From: an uncultured Oscillochloris sp.
GTDB taxonomy: Bacteria; Chloroflexota; Chloroflexia; Chloroflexales; Chloroflexaceae
Reading direction: 5' to 3'
Length of the DNA: 8,240 nt
Assembly (NCBI GenBank): GCA_903877945.1
Contig: CAIRFY010000603.1
Span: forward strand, 1 to 8,240
In this document: piece after piece, positions 1-5,320 of the stretch
Position numbering within the stretch: the stretch's first letter is position 1
How the letters are laid out: each line of letters opens with the position of its first letter
The notes under the pieces: model-generated
Seen by the model: only the letters and a program-made list of their open reading frames with translations
The model's database searches: none
What the model was told of the DNA's origin: nothing
Program-made: the position numbers and the translations under genes

Positions 1-3
1 CCG

Positions 4-31
4 GGATTCTTCGCTTCGCTCAGAATGACAG
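4..31. repeat. short dispersed-type intergenic repeat
   Basis: The stretch contains TTCGC twice in tandem (11-20) between ATTCT (6-10) and AGAAT (22-26), so its ends are inverted. Closely similar strings (TTCTTCGCTTCGCTCAGAAT) are recalled as frequent intergenic repeats in many bacterial assemblies, but this was not searched. No second copy was seen in this window, so calling it a repeat rests on recall and on its internal symmetry. It lies just past the end of the minus-strand ABC operon and is cut by the window edge. It could contribute to transcript ends, but there is no clear T-tract. Confidence 0.4.
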
Positions 32-65
32 GACGCTTCACAGCGTTACTTTTGCAGTATTGTCG

Positions 66-80
66 GATAACACGGTTATC
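66..80 (-). other. small hairpin over the ATPase stop codon
   Basis: GATAAC (66-71) and GTTATC (75-80) form a 6-base stem with a 3-base loop that includes the TAA stop of the ATP-binding protein gene. A second weak stem, ACGCT with AGCGT, lies just downstream in the transcript (33-46). Neither is GC-rich nor followed by a U-tract, so a true terminator for the ABC operon cannot be called inside the window. Confidence 0.25.
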
Positions 81-1140
81 GTGGCGGCAACACCAGACAT
101 GCCTCGGGCGCGAAGTGGAGTTCGATCTGCTGACCGAGCTGCGGCAGCACCAGGCCGGTGGTGTTGAAGAGGTCGAAGCTCAGTGCGTGGCCTGCGACGT
201 GGGTACGCACACGCACGGTTGGGCCAAGGAAGCTCAGCTCCTCCGCGACGGCGCTCAGCCGGTTCGCGTCTGGGCCGTAGGCCCCGTTGAGCGAGAAGAT
301 CTCGGGCCGGAGAGCCAGGCTAACCTGGCTGCCGGTCGCGTCGGTCAGCGCCCGCCCGACCCGCACAATTTGCCCGCCCACCTCCACATGCCCGGCATCA
401 CGGTTGACAACTCGGGCGGGCAGCACGTTGAGCGTGCCGATGAACGAGGCCACAAAGGCAGTCTGCGGCGTGTTGTAGATCGTGCTGGGCGCACCAATCT
501 GCTCGACCCGACCGTTGTTCATCACCACCACCCGGTCCGAGAGCGCCAGCGCTTCTTCCTGGTCGTGGGTGACGTAAATCGTCGTAATGCCAAGCTGACG
601 CTGGATAGCCCGGATCTCGTGGCGCAGCACGACGCGGATTTTGGCATCCAGGGCCGAGAGCGGCTCGTCGAGCAGCAGCACCCGTGGGCGGATGGCCAGG
701 GCACGGGCCAGGGCCACACGCTGCTGCTGGCCACCCGAGAGTTGGGCCGGGTAGCGCTGGGCGAAGTCTGCCAGATGGATGATTCCCAGCAACTCAGCGA
801 CCCGCTCGCGGATCTCAGCCGCCGGACGACCGGCCACGCGCAGCCCAAAGCCAATGTTGTCGGCCACGCTCATGTTCGGAAAGAGCGCGTAGCTCTGGAA
901 GACCATGCCGATATTGCGCTGACTTGTGGGCGTGCGCGTCATATCGACACCATCAATAGTGATCGCGCCGGAGGTCGGCGTCTCAAAGCCAGCGATCATG
1001 CGCAGCGTGGTGGTCTTGCCGCAGCCGCTGGGGCCGAGGAAGGAGATAAACTCACCCCGCTCGACCGCGAGGTTGACCTGCTCTACGGCGACTCCGCCTG
1101 GGTAGCGCTTGTGGAGGCTGACGAGTTCAAGAAACGGCAT
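76..1140 (-). CDS. ABC importer ATP-binding protein (PotA/FbpC/PhnT-like)
   Basis: This 354-residue protein is the ATPase that powers the importer encoded by the three genes upstream. Visible motifs, in order: Walker A GPSGCGKTT (36-44), Q-loop Gln82 in MVFQSYALFP, signature LSGGQ (134-138), Walker B VLLLDE (154-159), D-loop SALD (162-165) and switch His192 in VTHDQEEA. After about residue 235 comes a C-terminal TOBE-type regulatory domain (LALRPE at 275-280), as in the polyamine, iron and 2-aminoethylphosphonate importers. Length is typical. The ATG at 1140 is chosen because AGGGG lies 5 bases upstream and homology begins there (MPFLELVSLHKRYPGG). The frame stays open to 1212, but that extension only translates a heptamer repeat. 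The gene overlaps the preceding permease by 14 bases. Substrate cannot be read from this subunit. The ABC ATPase call is certain; the subfamily is less so. Confidence 0.95.
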   Translation of the reverse strand: MPFLELVSLHKRYPGGVAVEQVNLAVERGEFISFLGPSGCGKTTTLRMIAGFETPTSGAITIDGVDMTRTPTSQRNIGMVFQSYALFPNMSVADNIGFGLRVAGRPAAEIRERVAELLGIIHLADFAQRYPAQLSGGQQQRVALARALAIRPRVLLLDEPLSALDAKIRVVLRHEIRAIQRQLGITTIYVTHDQEEALALSDRVVVMNNGRVEQIGAPSTIYNTPQTAFVASFIGTLNVLPARVVNRDAGHVEVGGQIVRVGRALTDATGSQVSLALRPEIFSLNGAYGPDANRLSAVAEELSFLGPTVRVRTHVAGHALSFDLFNTTGLVLPQLGQQIELHFAPEACLVLPPR

Positions 1141-1960
1141 CAGATCCCCTTTTGCATCTTGCATCTTGCATCTTGCATCTTGCATTTTGCATTTTGCCTT
1201 GACCCACGCCACGGCTCAGCCACTGGAGCAGCCCAATCGAGGCCCATGTGAGCGCGAAGCTCACCACCGCCAGCGCCGATGGCTCGTAAACCTTGCTGCT
1301 GCTGAGCAGGTTGATGTACGGCCCGAAGGCCGGCTGGGCAAGCAACGCGGCGATGGTGAATTCGCCCATCACGATGGCGAAGGTAACGAATGCCCCACTG
1401 AGCAGTGCGACAAAGACATTTGGGAAGATCACCCGGAAGAGGATCGTGGGCCAGCCCGCGCCCAGACTCTGCGCCGCCTCGGTGAGGGCGCGCACATTGA
1501 TCGCACGCAGCCCGGTGTCAACCGCCCGATACATGTACGGAAACGACAACACCACGTAGGCCGCGATAAGCAGCACGTGCAGTCCCCCGTGGCTATCGGT
1601 GAGCGGCGTGCGGTTGTAGCTGCGGGCCAGCCCAAAGACCAGCACCACTGCGGGCACTACAAAAGGGAGCAGAGTCAGAAACTCGATCAGCGGGCGCAGT
1701 TCGGGCAGTCGCAGATGTACCCAGTAGGTCGTGGGCACGATCAGCAGCGCACTGACCAGGATGGTCGCCAGGGCCGTCTGGAATGAAAAGGCGAAGCTGG
1801 CAGCAAAGCCGCTGTCGCGAAAGACACTGGCGTAGGCGGTCAGGCCAATCTCACCCTTCTTCGCCAGCAGCGAGAACTGGAGCGTCGCCAGCAGCGGCAG
1901 CGCGAAGTAGAGGCTGCCCAGCGCCAGCCAGAGCCAGGACCAATAGGACGCACGGCGCAT
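1127..1960 (-). CDS. ABC importer permease, second subunit (PotC/PhnV-like)
   Basis: This 277-residue integral membrane protein is one half of the translocation pore. Hydrophobic segments lie near residues 8-30, 60-80, 92-112, 126-146, 185-207 and 228-247. The EAA loop that docks on the ATPase is EAAQSLGAGWPTILFRVIFP (161-180), with conserved EAA and Gly167. The start at 1960 has GAGGGAG upstream; this ribosome binding site overlaps the stop codon of the preceding permease gene, so translation is probably coupled. The C-terminus is odd. After SRGVGQ (249-254) the reading frame runs into a GCAAGAT-type heptamer array and encodes KMQNARCKMQDARCK (256-270), then ends inside the ATPase gene. That tail is almost certainly not ancestral to the family. 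It is basic and has two cysteines, and copy-number change in the array would alter it. Permease call is firm; substrate unknown. Confidence 0.92.
   Translation of the reverse strand: MRRASYWSWLWLALGSLYFALPLLATLQFSLLAKKGEIGLTAYASVFRDSGFAASFAFSFQTALATILVSALLIVPTTYWVHLRLPELRPLIEFLTLLPFVVPAVVLVFGLARSYNRTPLTDSHGGLHVLLIAAYVVLSFPYMYRAVDTGLRAINVRALTEAAQSLGAGWPTILFRVIFPNVFVALLSGAFVTFAIVMGEFTIAALLAQPAFGPYINLLSSSKVYEPSALAVVSFALTWASIGLLQWLSRGVGQGKMQNARCKMQDARCKRGSDAVS
1145..1150 (-). promoter_or_regulatory. ribosome binding site of the ATPase gene
   Basis: AGGGGA on the minus strand lies 5 bases before the ATG at 1140 and directly abuts the heptamer array. It decides the ATPase start against the longer open frame that begins at 1212. 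Because it sits inside the 3' end of the permease frame, ribosomes finishing the permease pass over it. Confidence 0.7.
1150..1197 (-). repeat. heptanucleotide tandem array (GCAARAT) at a gene junction
   Basis: Read on the minus strand the array is GCAAAAT twice, GCAAGAT four times, then a partial GCAAAA. It occupies the junction between the second permease and the ATPase, forming the last part of the permease frame and ending at the ATPase ribosome binding site. Seven is not a multiple of three, so each gain or loss of a unit shifts the frame of the permease tail. Heptamer arrays of this kind are known as short tandemly repeated repetitive sequences in filamentous cyanobacteria. Confidence 0.95.
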
Positions 1961-1965
1961 TCGTT

Positions 1966-1972
1966 CTCCCTC
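1966..1972 (-). promoter_or_regulatory. ribosome binding site of second permease, overlapping upstream stop
   Basis: GAGGGAG on the minus strand shares bases with the TGA stop (1971-1973) of the first permease gene and lies 5 bases before the ATG at 1960. The arrangement suggests translational coupling of the two permease subunits at equal dose. Confidence 0.65.
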
Positions 1973-2882
1973 AGCGCTGGAGCCAGCGCTCGGCGAGCCG
2001 CTGGAGCCACGTGTACAGCGTGATCGTTAAACCCATGATCACGATCATGCCCAGGGCGAGGGCGTTACCCAGGCCAGGGTTTGAGAAGGCATCGCTGCTA
2101 AGTTGGGCACCGATCAGGATGGTGACGACGCTGGCCTGACTGCCGCCTCCGGTGAGTGCGAAGGCCGTGGCGTGGGCACCGAAGGCATTGCCGAACAGCA
2201 GCACCATCGTGCCGAGTAGGGAGGGCAGCAGGATTGGGAACCCGACCCGACGCCAATACTGCCAGGGCGAGGCTCCCAGACTCTCGGCGGCCTCACGCCA
2301 CTCGCGGCGTAGCCCATCGAGGGCCGGGGCCATGATCAGCACCATAAGTGGAATCTGGAAGTAGATGTAGGTCAGGGCCAGCCCCCAGAAACTGTAGAGG
2401 CTGAAGGTGGGGTAGAGGCTGATACCGACCTGGCGCAGCCCCTGCGTGACCAGCCCGAGCTGGCCGAGTGTGGCGATAAAGGCGAAGGCGAGCGGGATCC
2501 CCGCGAAGTTTGAGGCCACCCCCGAGAAGCTCAGCACGGCGGCGCGGATCCAGCGCGGCATCCCAGCGGAAGTCACCGCATAGGCCAGCAGAAAGCCCGC
2601 CAGCCCGCCGAGCAGCGCAGTGACGGCGCTTAGCTCAATCGTATAGATGTACGACGTGACGATAAAGGGCTGCCCGAGGTCGCGCACGTTCTGGAGCGTG
2701 GGCTGGCCCCGCCCATCAAGAAAGCTGAGTACGACGATCTCGGCTGCAGGCCAGATCAAGAATGCGCCGATGAAGGCGAAGAAGGGCAGCACGCCCAGCC
2801 ACGCCCACGACGGACGCCACGTAACGCGCGCCAGACCAGAAGCCTGGCGCACGTTGCGATCCGTCGGTGCCGTCTGGGCCAT
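1971..2882 (-). CDS. ABC importer permease, first subunit (PotB/PhnU-like)
   Basis: This 303-residue membrane protein is the other half of the transport pore. A cytoplasmic N-terminus of about 25 residues (MAQTAPTDRNVRQASG...) is followed by hydrophobic segments near 29-54, 78-104, 113-139, 163-186, 216-240 and 272-292. The EAA loop reads REAAESLGASPWQYWRRVGF (196-215), with EAA, Gly203 and the downstream ILLP typical of the family. The start at 2882 is one base past the TAG of the binding-protein gene, so the genes are co-transcribed and probably coupled. The stop is 10 bases before the next permease start. Separate permease genes argue against the FbpB/AfuB iron type, which has one fused permease, and favour polyamine- or 2-aminoethylphosphonate-like importers. 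Permease identity is firm; substrate is not. Confidence 0.93.
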   Translation of the reverse strand: MAQTAPTDRNVRQASGLARVTWRPSWAWLGVLPFFAFIGAFLIWPAAEIVVLSFLDGRGQPTLQNVRDLGQPFIVTSYIYTIELSAVTALLGGLAGFLLAYAVTSAGMPRWIRAAVLSFSGVASNFAGIPLAFAFIATLGQLGLVTQGLRQVGISLYPTFSLYSFWGLALTYIYFQIPLMVLIMAPALDGLRREWREAAESLGASPWQYWRRVGFPILLPSLLGTMVLLFGNAFGAHATAFALTGGGSQASVVTILIGAQLSSDAFSNPGLGNALALGMIVIMGLTITLYTWLQRLAERWLQR

Positions 2883-2883
2883 T

Positions 2884-4146
2884 CTACTTCACCGTCACGC
2901 CAACAACGGTCGGCCAGCCAGCCTTGATCTGATCCGTCGCGGCGGTGATCTGGGCGCTGCTCGGGAAGGCCACCGGCGCGTCGGTTTTGGGCAGCTTCGC
3001 CAGCAGGTCGGCGGGCACCTTACCGGCCTTCTTCAGCGCCTCCAGACGTGCAGGCGATGCGTAGCCCTTCAGCCAGATCAACTGGCCCTCGTCGGAGTAG
3101 AGGAACTCGATCCAGAGCCGGGCCGCATTCGGGCGCGGGGCGTAGGCGCTGATCGCCTGCACATAGACCCCGGCGAGCGAGCCGCTCTTAGGGATAACCA
3201 CGGCAATCTCGGGGTTGCCCGCCGTCGTGTCGCGGTTCCCCAGGGCGTTGTAGTCCCAGCGCAATGTGATCGGCGTCTCGCCCTTGGCGACAGTTGCGGG
3301 CTTGGAGATCACCGGCAGCAGGTTGCCGCTGTCATTCAGCTTTTTAAAGAACTCCAGACCGGGCGCGACGTTGTCGAGCGAGCCGCCGTTGCCTAGCGCG
3401 GCTGCCCAGACGGCGTTGATCGCCTGACTCGAACCGGTCGGGTCACCGGCGAGAGCGATCTGACCCTTGTACTCCGGCTTGAGCAGGTCGGCCCAGTCCT
3501 GAGGTACGTTCTTAACCACCTGGGTATTGACCTCGAAGGCCATCACGCCGTAGTAGTCGGCGTACCAGAAACCATCGGCGTCCTTAATCGTGGGCAGGAT
3601 GTCGTCCCAGCCCGCAACTTTATAGGGCTGGAGCAAGCCCTCGGCCTTGGCCTTCTCGCCCCACGGAAAGCCGACATCAATCACGTCAGGTGCCTGCGGG
3701 CCGGGGGTGCCAGCATTGGCCCGAATTGCCTGTACCTCATCGGCGGAACTGCCGTCGGGGTTAAGGTCGTTGTGCTTCAGGAAGGGATATTTAGCCAGAA
3801 ACGCCTGCTTCATCTCTTTGTAGTTCGCCCAGGAGTCCGGGATGGCAATGGTCGAGATCTCGGCCTCGACCTTAGCTGCCGCGATCAGCTTCTCGATCCC
3901 ACCGGCGGCGGCGGCGCTGATCGGGCCGGGCGCGGGCGCGGGCGGCAGGGCTTGGGCCGCAGCGGTTGCGGCTGCCGTGGCGACTGGGACGACACTCGTG
4001 GCCGCTGCCGTCGGCGCAGTGCTGGTGGGGGTCGTGCCGCAGGCGGTGAGTACCGCACCGGCACCAAAGATGGCGCTCAGACGGAGAAAGTCGCGGCGCG
4101 ACAGTGACGAATCTGGGGTGGTCGTCTCACGATCAGGGTGGCTCAC
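2884..4146 (-). CDS. Tat-exported lipoprotein, ABC substrate-binding protein (family 1/6/8 type)
   Basis: This 420-residue protein should capture the substrate outside the membrane and pass it to the two permeases. It starts MSHPDRETT and carries a twin-arginine signal, LSRRDFLRLSAIFGAG (Arg17-Arg18), ending in the lipobox LTAC with Cys36, so it is a Tat-exported lipoprotein. An Ala/Thr/Pro linker runs from about 37 to 80, then the binding-protein fold, with hallmarks such as DVIDVGFPWGEKAK, YGVMAFEVNTQ, WADLLKPEYKGQIAL and DPTGSSQA. These are typical of the Fe3+/polyamine/2-aminoethylphosphonate class. The GTG at 4146 is preferred because GAGGAG lies 6 bases upstream; the ATG at 4176 has no ribosome binding site and would put 10 extra residues before the signal. 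The gene is the first of its operon, transcribed away from phoB. The Pho-type promoter upstream makes a phosphorus compound the leading guess; iron or polyamine remain possible. Confidence 0.9.
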   Translation of the reverse strand: MSHPDRETTTPDSSLSRRDFLRLSAIFGAGAVLTACGTTPTSTAPTAAATSVVPVATAAATAAAQALPPAPAPGPISAAAAGGIEKLIAAAKVEAEISTIAIPDSWANYKEMKQAFLAKYPFLKHNDLNPDGSSADEVQAIRANAGTPGPQAPDVIDVGFPWGEKAKAEGLLQPYKVAGWDDILPTIKDADGFWYADYYGVMAFEVNTQVVKNVPQDWADLLKPEYKGQIALAGDPTGSSQAINAVWAAALGNGGSLDNVAPGLEFFKKLNDSGNLLPVISKPATVAKGETPITLRWDYNALGNRDTTAGNPEIAVVIPKSGSLAGVYVQAISAYAPRPNAARLWIEFLYSDEGQLIWLKGYASPARLEALKKAGKVPADLLAKLPKTDAPVAFPSSAQITAATDQIKAGWPTVVGVTVK

Positions 4147-4160
4147 AATCAACTCCTCAT

Positions 4161-4175
4161 AACGAGCATTAGGCA
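4161..4175. repeat. 15-base direct repeat, copy 1, flanking the palindromic element
   Basis: AACGAGCATTAGGCA here matches AACAAGCATTAGGCA at 4294-4308 in 14 of 15 bases. The two copies bracket the palindromic element at 4196-4280, with 20 and 13 bases between repeat and element. This resembles a target-site duplication but is long for one and has diverged by one base. Confidence 0.7.
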
Positions 4176-4195
4176 TATTTCAATCTAGCGTGACA

Positions 4196-4280
4196 ATTCA
4201 GCGACGAAACGATGACGCGGTGAGGCGCTCCGTATCGCCTCATCGCCTCATCGCCTCATCGCAAGACTGTAAAGCTGAAT
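4196..4280. repeat. palindromic repeat element, copy A
   Basis: The ends ATTCAGC (4196-4202) and GCTGAAT (4274-4280) are inverted. Inside, 4217-4227 pairs with 4236-4246 over 11 bases with one G.T pair and an 8-base loop. The right half holds three tandem TCGCCTCA units (4235-4258). Read on the minus strand it begins TTCAGCTTTACAGT and reaches GCGATGAGGCGA three bases later; the same two blocks at the same spacing start copy B near the end of the window. No coding capacity or transposase is present, so it is a REP- or MITE-like non-autonomous element. It lies in the predicted importer leader and could form an RNA hairpin there. Confidence 0.75.
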
Positions 4281-4293
4281 GTGCCCATTCTGA

Positions 4294-4308
4294 AACAAGC
4301 ATTAGGCA
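4294..4308. repeat. 15-base direct repeat, copy 2
   Basis: AACAAGCATTAGGCA is the partner of 4161-4175, same orientation, one mismatch. It closes the 118-base segment that contains the palindromic element. Confidence 0.7.
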
Positions 4309-4406
4309 CAGGTGCATAACAATACGATCCGACTGCGCGCAAGAACCGCAGCGTCAGCGCTGAGCAGCACGGCTCCGGGTAACATGTTCTGCAATGGTGA
4401 CAGCGG

Positions 4407-4461
4407 ACTTTACCACGCGCATATCAACTGGCGTTGATCGTTTCGTTAAGCCCTGATTAAG
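4407..4461 (-). promoter_or_regulatory. Pho-type promoter of the ABC importer operon
   Basis: On the minus strand four 8-base half-sites occur at an exact 11-base period: CTTAATCA (4461-4454), CTTAACGA (4450-4443), GATCAACG (4439-4432) and GTTGATAT (4428-4421), with spacers GGG, AAC and CCA. Eight bases later comes TAAAGT (4412-4407), a good -10 box. No -35 hexamer of the usual kind exists, as expected where an activator replaces it. The first half-site fits the cyanobacterial SphR pattern PyTTAAPyPy(T/A) in full. The last two half-sites are degenerate and are accepted because spacing and order match the phoB promoter. Assignment is by pattern only. Confidence 0.72.
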
Positions 4462-4522
4462 CTGGTATGATGTGCAGCGCTGCGCCCCCTGGAATCGCCC
4501 TGGGGCGACACGCCACGAACCG

Positions 4523-4577
4523 CTTAACCTGCGCTTAACCTACCGATCACGTTTCGTTCACGGGCGCGTGCTAGAGT
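4523..4577 (+). promoter_or_regulatory. Pho-type promoter of the response regulator gene
   Basis: Two perfect CTTAACCT half-sites (4523-4530 and 4534-4541) are separated by 3 bases. They are followed at the same 11-base period by GATCACGT (4545-4552) and GTTCACGG (4556-4563). Eight bases on is TAGAGT (4572-4577), a likely -10 box. The arrangement predicts autoactivation by the PhoB-type regulator it drives. The start codon lies only 5 bases after the -10 box, so the transcript would begin at or next to the ATG. Confidence 0.82.
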
Positions 4578-4582
4578 GCGCT

Positions 4583-5278
4583 ATGCCCACCATCCTACTT
4601 ATTGAAGATGAGTTCACCTTTGCCGAGGCGCTGCGCTATAACCTTGAGCGTGAGGGCTACCTCGTGCTCCACGCCAGCGACGGCATCCAGGGCCTTGATC
4701 TGGCCCGCCGTGAGCTGCCCAACCTGATTGTGCTCGACATTATGCTGCCGCGCCTCGACGGCTTCTCGATCTGCCGCATCCTCCGCCAGGAGAGCGACGT
4801 CCCGATCATGATGCTCACCGCCCGTCAGGATGAGGTTGATCGCATTGCTGGTCTGGAGCTGGGCGCGGATGACTATATCGGCAAGCCCTTCAGCCTCGGT
4901 GAGTTCCTGGCCCGCGTGCGCGCCATCCTGCGTCGTAGCGAGCGCCAGCCGCGCCATACGGGTCGTGAGTTGCTGGAAGCCGGCGTGATCAAGGTTGACC
5001 CGAGCAGCCGACGGGCGTGGCGCGACAGCGACGAGCTGACCCTACCTCAGAAAGAGTTCGACCTGCTCACCTGCCTGATCCGCAATCATGGCATTGTGCT
5101 CTCGCGCGACCTGCTGCTCGATCACGTCTGGGGCAGCGACTTTGTTGGCGATAGCCGCACCGTGGATGTACACATCCGCTGGCTGCGCGAGAAGGTCGAG
5201 TTTGACCCGGCCCGGCCCCGCTACATCCAGACGGTGCGCGGCATTGGCTACCGTTTTGAAGCACCCGCTGATGCGTGA
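4583..5278 (+). CDS. phoB: PhoB-type response regulator (OmpR/PhoB family)
   Basis: This 231-residue DNA-binding response regulator is predicted to activate phosphate-starvation genes when phosphorylated by the kinase encoded next. The receiver domain spans about 1-118, with acidic residues Glu8, Asp9 and Glu10, phosphoacceptor Asp52 in LDIMLPRLDG, Thr79 in MLTAR and Lys101 in GKPF. A winged-helix domain fills about 130-227, with the recognition region SRTVDVHIRWLREKVE (191-206) and the wing ending YIQTVRGIGYRF. Length is the family norm. The ATG at 4583 is chosen because the receiver fold starts there; the frame is open to 4472 but that stretch carries the promoter. No ribosome binding site precedes it, consistent with a leaderless transcript. 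The specific name rests on context (PhoR-like kinase, pstS, Pho half-sites); many OmpR-family proteins look alike. Confidence 0.9.
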   Translation: MPTILLIEDEFTFAEALRYNLEREGYLVLHASDGIQGLDLARRELPNLIVLDIMLPRLDGFSICRILRQESDVPIMMLTARQDEVDRIAGLELGADDYIGKPFSLGEFLARVRAILRRSERQPRHTGRELLEAGVIKVDPSSRRAWRDSDELTLPQKEFDLLTCLIRNHGIVLSRDLLLDHVWGSDFVGDSRTVDVHIRWLREKVEFDPARPRYIQTVRGIGYRFEAPADA

Positions 5279-5320
5279 CCAGATCGCGCACAATGCGCCA
5301 CCGATCACAGATTGCCTCAT

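Larger units (their letters stand above)
4147..4400 (-). other. long 5' leader of the ABC importer transcript
   Basis: If transcription begins about 7 bases after the -10 box at 4407-4412, the importer mRNA has a leader of roughly 250 bases. It contains the palindromic element at 4196-4280, an imperfect direct repeat on either side of it, and the GAGGAG ribosome binding site (4153-4158) for the GTG start at 4146. No open frame of note, known riboswitch motif or upstream peptide was recognised. The leader extent depends on the inferred promoter. Confidence 0.45.

Noticed and set aside
1141..1212. 24-residue N-terminal extension of the ATPase
   Set aside because: It translates the heptamer array (KMQDARCKMQDA) and lacks a ribosome binding site; the ATG at 1140 has AGGGG at good spacing and starts the conserved fold.
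25..1251. Long plus-strand open frame (408 codons) opposite the ABC ATPase gene
   Set aside because: It is antisense to a gene with every ABC ATPase motif, its translation has no recognisable domain and is rich in His, Arg and Gln, and long antisense frames are common in high-GC DNA.
76..4146. Phosphate transporter PstCAB or phosphonate transporter PhnCDE
   Set aside because: The ATPase has a C-terminal TOBE domain and the binding protein is of the Fe/polyamine/AEP class; PstB and PhnC lack this domain, and PstS is encoded elsewhere in the window.
4472..4582. Longer N-terminus of the response regulator
   Set aside because: This stretch contains the Pho half-sites and -10 box, and the receiver domain begins at the ATG at 4583.
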